64,000 bases of DNA, taken from assembly GCA_020744425.1 (NCBI GenBank), contig JAGMUV010000018.1, positions 186,001 to 250,000 on the forward strand, in the 5' to 3' direction. The stretch comes from Dactylonectria macrodidyma (taxonomy: Eukaryota; Ascomycota; Sordariomycetes; Hypocreales; Nectriaceae). Below the pieces are notes generated by a model. It saw only the letters and a program-made list of their open reading frames with translations. It was not told where the DNA came from and did no database searches. Positions 55,905-64,000 of this stretch are shown in pieces; positions within the stretch are counted from its first letter, which is position 1; every line of letters starts with the position of its first letter. The translations under genes were made by a program, and so were the position numbers.

Positions 55905-56744
55905 CTACTTATTTGTCTCAACTTCGGGCTTCGGCCACTTCAAGGAGGCTACGACACCTCCATCGACAAGAATATCGTTGCCAATAATGAAGCTCGATGC
56001 CGGGCTTGCCAAAAACACAACGGCATTGACAATGTCCTGAGGCGTGCCGACTCTTCCCGCAGGAGAAGATAAGACAAATTTGACAGCAGACCCAGAAGTG
56101 ATCTCTTGACGACCCATTTCTGTCGAGATGACACCGGGACTGACAGAATTGACGCGAGCGCCAACGCGACCCCAGTCGGCGGCGGCAGCTTGCACGCGCA
56201 GCAAGTTTCCCCGCTTAGAGAGCCCATACGCCTTGGGCGGACCTGAAGCGTCTGAATTCTCGATTTCGATGGCCGAATGGCTAAGAAGCTGATCTCGCGG
56301 GGCTGTGGCGAGATGACGCTCCAGCTCCGGCTCCAAGGCCGGACCTAGATAACCAGCCATGCTAGAGACGACCACCAAGCTGGTCCCATGTTTTGCAACA
56401 GAAATAAACGCGTCGATAGCATTGGCAGTCCCGAGGAGGTTGGTTTCAAATATGCGGCGAGTAGAATTCCCAGTGGGCGGTGCCCCGGCCGTGTGCACAA
56501 TTGCTTCAATATGACCGATGGATGAGGCAGTAGTGGCCAGTTTGCTGACTGAGTCGAAGTTGGACACATCTACCTGTGCAGTACTGACAGAGTAACCTTC
56601 ACCCGTCAACATGGTTTTGGCTGAAGCGAGACTCGTGTCTGCGAAGTCGGCGAGCAGGATTTGTCGGCCAATGCCCAGGGAACGAGCTACTGGGAGGCCC
56701 ATTCCACCACAACCGATGATAACAATGACGTTGGAGGAACCCAT
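55905..56744 (-). CDS. Short-chain dehydrogenase/reductase
   Basis: A single-exon 279-aa classical SDR from the ATG at 56744. The cofactor loop is IIGCGGMGLPVA (GCGGMG at residues 11-16) in place of the common TGxxxGIG. AGAPP and a Ser in VVSSMAG are present, and the catalytic pair is Tyr173/Lys177 (YGLSK). Then come NSVSPGVISTEM, GRVGTPQDIVNAVVFLAS and SSFIIGNDILVDGG, the conserved C-terminal SDR features. It should reduce or oxidise a small alcohol/ketone with NAD(P)(H). The frame continues upstream of 56744 without typical features. Confidence 0.9.
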   Translation of the reverse strand: MGSSNVIVIIGCGGMGLPVARSLGIGRQILLADFADTSLASAKTMLTGEGYSVSTAQVDVSNFDSVSKLATTASSIGHIEAIVHTAGAPPTGNSTRRIFETNLLGTANAIDAFISVAKHGTSLVVVSSMAGYLGPALEPELERHLATAPRDQLLSHSAIEIENSDASGPPKAYGLSKRGNLLRVQAAAADWGRVGARVNSVSPGVISTEMGRQEITSGSAVKFVLSSPAGRVGTPQDIVNAVVFLASPASSFIIGNDILVDGGVVASLKWPKPEVETNK

Positions 56745-57673
56745 TTTTATGGTGCTTGGAGAGCTTTGGGTTGCTAATTTTTGAAGTTGGACGTATAACA
56801 GGATAATCAAGCGGCGGATAGTTACCCGTTGTCGAGATGCGTGTCAACAAAGTGCCTGAGGACTATTCTTCCAGCCCTTATTAGATGCGACACACCAGTA
56901 GTTATACGTATTCGACACGTCGGGTAAAAGTTGTGCCCTCGCTTTCGCTCTCGCTCCCGCATTGATGCCGGATGAGTCAACATTGTTCATATCAAATTTG
57001 GTAGCTAATTACCCTGCAACCCTTGCACTTACTGATGAGGCCCCCTGTATCAGCCAATTTAAATTAGCTTGAATCTGCCCAGTATCCGGCTTTGCATATG
57101 ATGCAATCAGTACGACAGTAATAGCTTAAGAGGTACTACCTAAGCAGGAGTCTACAGTGCGTGGTTACAATGATGATATTCCTACAGCGTCTAAGTGACG
57201 CAATGAACCGATCAAACGCCCACCCTTACATTCAAAGCCAGCGACTTTACGAGAATGTGAAACTGTTGTCTAACCATTCAGTGTGTGAGACATGATCATA
57301 GAATATCATAGAAAGCCTCGTCAGATGCATTATAGTTTGGGTACTTAGCGATCTCATCATGCGGCTATGACCGCTAGCCGCTGCTCATATGCAGTTGTCG
57401 TTCTATTTGGTGCCGAAAATATGGTTTCAAGCTACGTGGCTTGCTGTGGTGATGATTATTTGACAGTAATTGGCGGTTGGCTGCACTTCAGTCGCTTCGC
57501 CACCGTATCGCCCCCAGGGCGGATTGCGGGGCATAGTGTTCAGCCGCTACAATGCGACCACAGTCTAATCATAAAAGTATCCTTCTGTATTTGAAGTTGG
57601 TCTTATGGGGTGTACGGTATTGATCCAAACCGCGTTTTGCTCTCCTTCCACTCTTCGTCTCATCTCCTTCACC
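56745..57673. other. Intergenic, no gene seen
   Basis: Contains the SDR promoter. Nothing else recognised. Confidence 0.5.
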
Positions 57674-58950
57674 ATGGCGGAGGCCTTTGGAGTCGTCGAT
57701 GGGGCGATGGGATTTTCTCTGTCATTGGTCAACTTCACGCGGGGATTCGTTCACTCCAAAATGCTCGCAAACATGCAAATGAAGCCCAAGAACAGTTTGA
57801 CCTCCTCGAAAGAGAGCTAGAGCGATTAGACCTTCTAATTCGTCAATTGCACACTAATATACCTAACGACAATGACGATGTCTTACAGAAGTGGATAGAG
57901 CATTGCCAGCGAAGTTGTAGAGAAGTTGTCCAGGACTTGGAGAAGATGAAACAGAGCCTTGACAGACGGTTGAGAAGTACTGCAAAGAACAAAGTACCAA
58001 AAACATAGGCCTTCCGACATTGGAAAAACGACTTGGAAGATGGAAAATGCGTCTGTGCTAGTTGCTCGTGAAGCAGATTGCACAGCTAGGGATAACTGCA
58101 CTTGCCCCTGTTCCCCGGGTGGATGTCTTCCAAGTACTTGTCTCGAACACTCAGTCTACATGGTTTGGAGAATCAGAATGTCGGTGTGGTCATGGAGTGG
58201 CTCAGCACCATGTTGAATCATAGAGGCGAGTCTGAAGCCAAATAGGTTCTTTTATCTTTTATCAGGAAGGCCGAACACGAGGAGATGGACATGAAGCATG
58301 TCTGTCAAAACTCGAATTCCGGCTATTCAATCTTCTGCCGAGATCGCGGTCTGGCAGATGATGATATCAACGAAATTCTCGATGAAGAATCTGAGTTTAT
58401 CGATGACTTGGAAATCGAGATGGATCGATATTCTAATGACGAATACGAAAAACTATTAGGTTACCAGATTCACCCAATAAAAGTCGCATTTGATAGGATG
58501 TGCAAACACGAGGTCGACAACGGCGTGAAACGGGTTGGGGGAAAAAGCGCTAAAATGGTAATAAGACCCCATTGCTTACAGGTCGAAACGAGCTGACCAA
58601 ATACGCAGACTAGCTACACAGTTGAGCACAAAGCAGACTAGTTCGTTACAGAGGATACGATGATATATCCTTGCACAAACCTTGTCAGAGACGCCGCGGC
58701 TGAAATTGCTCAATACGTTTATCGGCTGGAACATTAATACCACTCCAAGAGCGAATTTCTAATGAATGCTCATGCACGGGAAGACTGGTACCTCAGAAGA
58801 CACTCTTGGGTTCATCGGCTTATCTGTATACTCGAAATACCAGTGCAGCTAGTGATTAAGGAGATTCGATCAATCTCAAACGAATCAGCAGAAAGTGGAT
58901 TCAAACACATGTATAACGAGGAGCGCATTGATCGCTTCCTGTCGTAATGG
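57674..58950 (+). pseudogene. HeLo/STAND-type fungal N-terminal-domain gene, broken
   Basis: From ATG at 57674 the text MAEAFGVVDGAMG resembles the start of fungal N-terminal effector domains. A frameshift follows at about 57710, and the next frame gives IFSVIGQLHAGIRSLQNARK, then a coiled coil (EQFDLLERELERLDLLIRQL) to a TAG at 58006-58008. Further pieces are DINEILDEESEFIDDLEIEM (58285-58596) and LICILEIPVQLVIKEIRSIS (58762-58947), separated by stops. The order of pieces suggests a single gene of about 400 codons with several lesions. The family assignment rests on general features of the N-terminus and coiled coil, so it is tentative. Confidence 0.5.
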
Positions 58951-59547
58951 ACTAATGTTGAAAGGAAAAATGATACTTGAATGAGAATGGCTGGACAAAC
59001 CCTTGGTTCAACGTGGCTCTCAGGTTTGAAATTGTGCGGAACGCGAAATATCGGTGCCGGTGGCACTCGTGCCTTGACATCCTAAGATAACGACTGGTGA
59101 AACTTTACGGTTCATCAACGGTGAGTTGCTGACATAAAGACGAAAAAACACAGTTCACCCTTGGTTGACTTTGCCATGAGCTGGAACCGACCCGTCATTC
59201 TTAGAGTATCTATACTATGGGCAGCTTTTAACGCCATTTCTTTATCAAGATTTGTAATTTCCAATCAGCCTTGCCGTATTTTCGCGGTGCTGAAGTGTTT
59301 CACAGCGCTAGTTGCCCCTCGTGATTATGCTCCAACGCGGCTTCACTGGTTGCACTTTCAGATGGCTTGCAATAGCTGCGAGAACGAGGCACCAACACCG
59401 CTTTTTGTTACGTGAAGCGAGCCTTGAGCTGAAAACTCTTTTTCACAAAAACATACCTCGCCTTCCTGTTCATTATCTTTTCGACGCGTCTTTCCGTCCA
59501 GCCTTTCTTCGTGATCGTCGGATGATACTGTTGGCATCCGTACCAAG
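58951..59547. other. Intergenic, no gene seen
   Basis: Open frames overlap in several phases and show no family features. It includes the promoter of the membrane-protein gene. Confidence 0.4.
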
Positions 59548-62089
59548 ATGGCGGACCTTGACATATCGGCGAGACCGGGTTCAGCCCCATCGACCCTTGT
59601 ACCACACAATAGTAAGGAAACCTCGCAGGATTCATTATCTAGGCTGACACCGAACAGGCGCCACCACAACTCAGGAAGAAGTCAATGCCACTCATGCCGA
59701 GAATAACACTCAACTGTCTCCTCTATCCACTCCATTAACCAGCCCAGCATCTCTCGCCTCAAACCCCGTTGCCTCTGCGCCCTCACCCATTCAAGTCTCA
59801 AGTCCCCCGTCCCCACAGCTTGCGCCGCGCTCAACCGAGAATGGATCGACTCCTTTGACTACCCAGAGACCCGGCACAACCCCAGCAGCAACAGCGCCGG
59901 CCCCAGCTCTAACACAGACACCGAATCCATCAACCCCGATCACCATGGGAATGCGGCTCGAAAACACAATCCGACAATATCGTCTGCAAGTAACTCACAT
60001 GCTCTACCAAACCCTGAACTCTAAACCAAGGGCCCAAGGCAGAGTAGTCATGTTCAAGGACAGACTGGCCACAGCACTCGCTTTGTGGTACCACTTTCCA
60101 CCCATCTTGGTCGTTATAGTCATGACTAGGTACCTCATTCATGGATACTTTGTGGGAAATGTTCTGCAAGGACCTTCGCCCGGAAAAGACCAGCCGAAGC
60201 TGGTCGGTCTGCAGATCATGGCCAAGCTCCACGAACTTTTAATGGTTGGATCACTTGCTTCTCTCATCTTCACGCTCATTCGGATGGAGCTCTGCAAGGG
60301 CAGGGGAGTGCCTTTCTCGGCCATCACAGCCAAGTTCCACATCGCCGACGTATCGTTCTTATGGTCAAAGGAGTTCATCGCAATTTGCCTCGGGGACTTC
60401 TCATCCCCGATATCAAAACGCCTCCTAGTAACCTTGATTGCCATCTGTACAGCCTTGACTGTCGCTCTGGCTCCTGCTAGTGCTACCGTATTGATTCCCC
60501 AGAGCCGAATGTGGGAAGCTGGCGGCACGGAACTGTGGTTTAACTCTACAAAGGACCATATGTGGCCGCTGAACATCAACGAGTCGCATATCCTGGGCCA
60601 GGATTGCCTCGTCGCTGGGGATCCGCAGTGTCCTTCAGCCCACTGGCATATTCTGAACATTGGCTTTGCACGTACACTGCCGTGGAAAGGTGAAAAGCGC
60701 TTCAGTCATGATCATAACCTCAACGTTCCTGGAAATGGCTCTGAGGTCGTCATTAAAGTCCACACCGCTTCCCCACCTGTCACGTTTGACTCTGTCGCGA
60801 TGGTGCCGCACATGGGTCTCAGCCGGGCGATATCTGACAATGCCATCTTGTGGGACGATGCAACACAAAAAGCATGGTTAAGAGGGTACTCTCGTTTTAA
60901 GTTACGCACTAGCGAGCGATTTGAGATGAGGGCTCCTTCATACAAGTCATATACCCGATGCCAGGGCATGAACTACGCTGTCGGAGCCAGCATCTCCGAC
61001 GATGATGCAGCTCCAATATTTCCAGACCCTCGGAAGCAAGGGAATCCCGGAAATAGAATTTTGAAGAACCCGGAGCTCCGTACATGGAGAAGTCAGATTC
61101 TCAACGCAACGGAGCCAGATGTTTTGTGGCTATCATCAGGGTCATGGAAGACCTACGCGTCCCTACGAGTTGCCGTGGCTATTCCAGATTCCACGTTTCC
61201 AACCCATTTCCATGTTTATGGATGCTTCATGGACGTCCGCCGTTCGGAAACCCTATATTCCCAGGCCATGAGCTACTTTCAGGTCCATTCAGACGACAGT
61301 GATTTTCGAATCCCAGCCAAGAAACGGCGACTGATTAACGCTTGGGGGCGGGACGTTAATGCCTCCCACATCACGACAGAACAAGTTCAGATCAGCCCGG
61401 ACTATCTGCAGTATCTAAACCCGAGATTGACTAAGGAAAGTAAAGACACCGTATTCTCTCAGTTGGCCCTATCTAGTCGTCTATGGACTCCGAAAGAGCC
61501 AGGAATCGGGTCTAGCAATGCCTACCACCTAGAGGCAATTCTAAACGTCATGCTGTTGAATGGCCTTGCCAGGATTGACCCTCATACTACCACCGTGGGC
61601 ACTCTTCGGGACAAAGACACTGAGTGGTGGAAAGGGGTTCTCCCCGACCCTAAAGACGTCTTTGCCTTTGGCAGCGAAAACGGTACAGCATATGATGTGA
61701 CAGATGCCGAAAAGGAGGGAAGCGTGTCATACCATCTCAAAGTATACGCTGGAGGATACGGGTACTACCTGGTTGATGGCTCCTCAGTAGGAGGCCTCGC
61801 CATATTGTGGCTTTATGTAGTGGTGATCAGTCCCTTTATTGTTTGGTCGGTTTACACGGGCACCACATCAACTTCGTGGGACTCGATGGGCGAGATGCTG
61901 GCCCTCGCGATGAAAAGTCCAATTCCGCCAGAATCACAGCTCGTTGGAACGAGTGCGGGCATCTCAAGCTTCGTGCCTCTAAGGGAACGTTATTACCTAC
62001 GAGACAGTGATGGTCGATTAATTCTGCGGTCTAAGCAGGACCGAGCGTCGACTGATCAAGAAGTCAAAGTCAACACAGTATATAAGTAA
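59548..62089 (+). CDS. Large membrane protein of unknown function
   Basis: Two exons, 59548-59611 and 59658-62089, give 831 aa; the 46-nt intron (GTAAGG...ACAG) removes an in-frame stop and supplies an ATG, since the long frame on its own opens with TTG. Residues 1-120 are Ser/Thr/Pro-rich. Hydrophobic spans occur near 190-215, 230-255 and 305-330, then a large domain with several N-glycosylation sequons (NST, NES, NAT, NGT), and a final span near 755-780 (AILWLYVVVISPFIVW) before a cytosolic tail. The central domain should therefore face outside. The family is common but uncharacterised in Sordariomycetes. Function unknown. Confidence 0.75.
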
Positions 62090-62242
62090 GGATTTTAAAA
62101 CAAGAAGATGATGCTAAACAATATTTTCTTAAAAGTCTAAGTTATTATCGTGATCAGCATTTCTTATTATATAATTAGCCCATGATTTTTCTTATTATAT
62201 TTATCTTTCTTATTCTTTTCCAATTTTATCTTCAATCCTCTT

Positions 62243-62322
62243 TCTAGCAATCGTGTAAGCATTGGCCTTTGATATACCTAAATTGTAGAAAAAGCTATGC
62301 TTTTTTGCCTTCGTCCCAGCAA
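62243..62322. repeat. Diverged dispersed repeat, copy B
   Basis: Shares TGTAAGCATTGG, AAATTGTAGAAAAAGCTATG-like and CCTTCGTCCCAGCA blocks with copies A and C. The minus strand reads KKHSFFYNLGISKANAYTIA, which looks like a helix-turn-helix of a transposase. Confidence 0.4.
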
Positions 62323-62610
62323 ACCCGCATTAGTAGAACTAGTAGCCTATTCCATAGTCCTGCCTTCGGGGGTGTGCTATGAAGAGCCTCACTTACTTCA
62401 ATACACCCTTATTGACTCAAACTGACCGTGTTTTACCCAGCAAAGTGCGATAAAAAATTTTTAATTCGTATATGACTGCTGAAATTTCAAAACCTTCGAC
62501 CGCAGGTTAACATTTGCCTCAGCTACATTGGGGTTTGGCGGTGTGTCATGGAGGGAAGAGAACCTTGGCCCGCCCCTAGAGCCGGCCACTAATAAACTCA
62601 TCTTGACTAA

Positions 62611-62752
62611 AGCTTCCTATCTCGAAAGAGCTCTGAAAAATTTACCTTAGGTAACTGTGGAAGTATTAGGTTTTGAAAATGCGTAAATTGTGAAGATGAC
62701 TGTGTTTTTTTGGCTTTGTGCCAGCAGCCACTCCCCTTGGTAGAGCGGGCGG
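62611..62752. repeat. Diverged dispersed repeat, copy C
   Basis: Resembles 42068-42205 over its whole length, from CTTCCTATCTCG to CCAGCAGCCACTC, at roughly three-quarters identity by eye. Confidence 0.5.
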
Positions 62753-63551
62753 TCTTTTACCATGGTCAAATTGCTGCCAAGCATTCCCCCATACGAAAGT
62801 TTATCTTGTCCCCATAAACTGAGCCCCATTCATTTCAAAAGGTCTAGCAAGAGTTAAAATGGCATTCCGGAATTACCCTCAGAAGACTGAACGCTGTCTT
62901 CACAAGTTGCTCGATGCTGTCATAGGGTAAGCGGTAAGCGGGCCCGTTTGTCATGTGCCCAACGCATATAGAGTTTGCACAGCCTGTTTACGCTCTAAGT
63001 AACAGTTCAAGTGTGTTTACGCAAGGCACCAAAACACAGAAGCGGCTTGTAAACAGGAAATGTTCCACCGCCAAGACAGAGGGAGACCGTGGCTGGTAAG
63101 GCGTTATGAACGAGCCTGGGCACTTATTGAGCAAGAAATAGGCAAATGACGTCTCAGCCAGCTGAAACCTGGATCAAGCCCCACCGCGCCCGGGACATAA
63201 GGGGAAGGATTCCCTAGCGGCAGTTGGTGGCTTGGAATGCCCTAGTGCCATCTCGTCAGGTCTCTTACTGATTGGAAACCTTGAATCTCTGTCAGCTATC
63301 TAGGATGCCAAGCATTCGAAGTCAGGCTGATTGAGGGTCGAGTGGCTATTCTCAACGGTCATCATTAGCTCGTTAGCCCGATAAGGAGCGGATTCTCGTA
63401 TTCCGTGGAGAAAGGATTAGCACAATAGTGCTGTCGCGATTCATGGCGCAGCCAGATAAGCTGCGGGGGAGCGGTAATTCCTCGTTTAGGATGCTGAATT
63501 AAGCATACTTGGCAAGTGAACTACGAAGTATCTAAAGCCTGAGACCACGCT

Positions 63552-63570
63552 GCCACGAATGGCTCGTGGC
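63552..63570. repeat. Short perfect inverted repeat (hairpin)
   Basis: GCCACGA and TCGTGGC flank a 5-base loop. It sits between two weaker outer arms, GGCAAGTGAAC near 63511 and GTTCACTTACCTGCC near 63587. Confidence 0.55.
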
Positions 63571-64000
63571 GTTGCAAACCGCGAGAAGTTCACTTACCTG
63601 CCGAAAACGGCATAAGCCTAAAAACAAGCGCGAAGTGGTGCGCGATTAAAATTGGAGGAACATTACTAGTCAATTGTAACGGGCACCAAAGTCGTTGCGA
63701 GCCAAGTCTATCCCCCAAAAAGCGCATGCGCCATTGCCAAGACCGGCACTTGCCATTGTCAAAAACCTCGGCCTGTACAGAGTAGTCTAAGCACTGCCTA
63801 GTAAAGAGGCGGAGGGCCCTTGGAATGTTGGGCGGCGCGGGCTCACTATCAAGCTAGCCGTATTGCCTGGTTCTTGATTGGTGAAAAGAAATTACAAATG
63901 CCGATCCAATGGCAATTTATTAACTATAGCGGCAAATTCTGACGCTAAGGGCAGTTGGAGCCTGGGCAAAGTCTGGGGAACAAGGCTGTTTACTACAACG

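Larger units (their letters stand above)
62090..64000. other. Gene-free end of window with repeat copies
   Basis: The first 100 bases are AT-rich 3' flank. Repeat copies are at 62243-62322 and 62611-62752, and a hairpin at 63552-63570. No gene recognised; the last kilobase is featureless apart from that. Confidence 0.5.

Overview
The window looks like accessory or subtelomere-type DNA of a filamentous ascomycete, probably a Sordariomycete of the Fusarium or Colletotrichum kind. Evidence: short introns of about 45-70 nt with GTAAGT/GTGAGT donors and CTAG/CAG acceptors; Zn2Cys6 factors, a PTH11/rhodopsin-type receptor, P450, MFS, HeLo-type and NACHT-WD40-type genes; and retroelements with CpA-to-TpA decay typical of repeat-induced point mutation (RIP). 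No bacterial feature, CRISPR array, rRNA or tRNA was seen. Exon models below were built by hand from splice consensus and reading-frame continuity.

Layout. 1-7435: two RIP-damaged Copia elements, one (minus strand) apparently nested in another (plus strand). 7.4-12 kb: a multiply broken amino-acid permease and a relic of a fungal transcription-factor domain. 13.2-25.1 kb: mostly intact genes: a 7-TM receptor, SnoaL-like protein, alpha/beta hydrolase, HsbA-type secreted protein, arylamine N-acetyltransferase and a five-exon biotin-protein ligase. 27-33.2 kb: a broken EgtB/Egt1-like sulfoxide synthase, an MFS exporter and a P450, all minus strand, resembling a decaying metabolic group. 34.5-40.3 kb: a WSC protein and a divergent pair of signalling genes, one an SH3-bearing kinase and the other a HeLo-like pseudokinase, with a LINE fragment 79 bp beyond. 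42-57 kb: a Zn2Cys6 factor with an abnormal splice site, a second decayed regulator and oxidoreductase/detoxification genes (epimerase/reductase, DUF924, GST, DUF1295, NmrA, SDR). 55-59 kb: relics of an NLR WD40 tail and of a HeLo/STAND-type N-terminal gene. 59.5-62.1 kb: an 831-residue membrane protein of unknown function. 62.1-64 kb: no gene, but copies of a diverged repeat also present at 42.1 kb.

Two themes stand out. First, pseudogenes are common (at least six, each with several lesions) next to intact genes, which fits a fast-turnover compartment. Second, a HeLo-like pseudokinase lies head to head with an apparently active SH3 kinase. This parallels the MLKL/RIPK3 arrangement of animal necroptosis; HeLo-type domains are known to be related to the MLKL four-helix bundle. 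A 23-bp element with CGG-N12-CCG form occurs upstream of both the GST and the NmrA gene and may be a shared regulator site.
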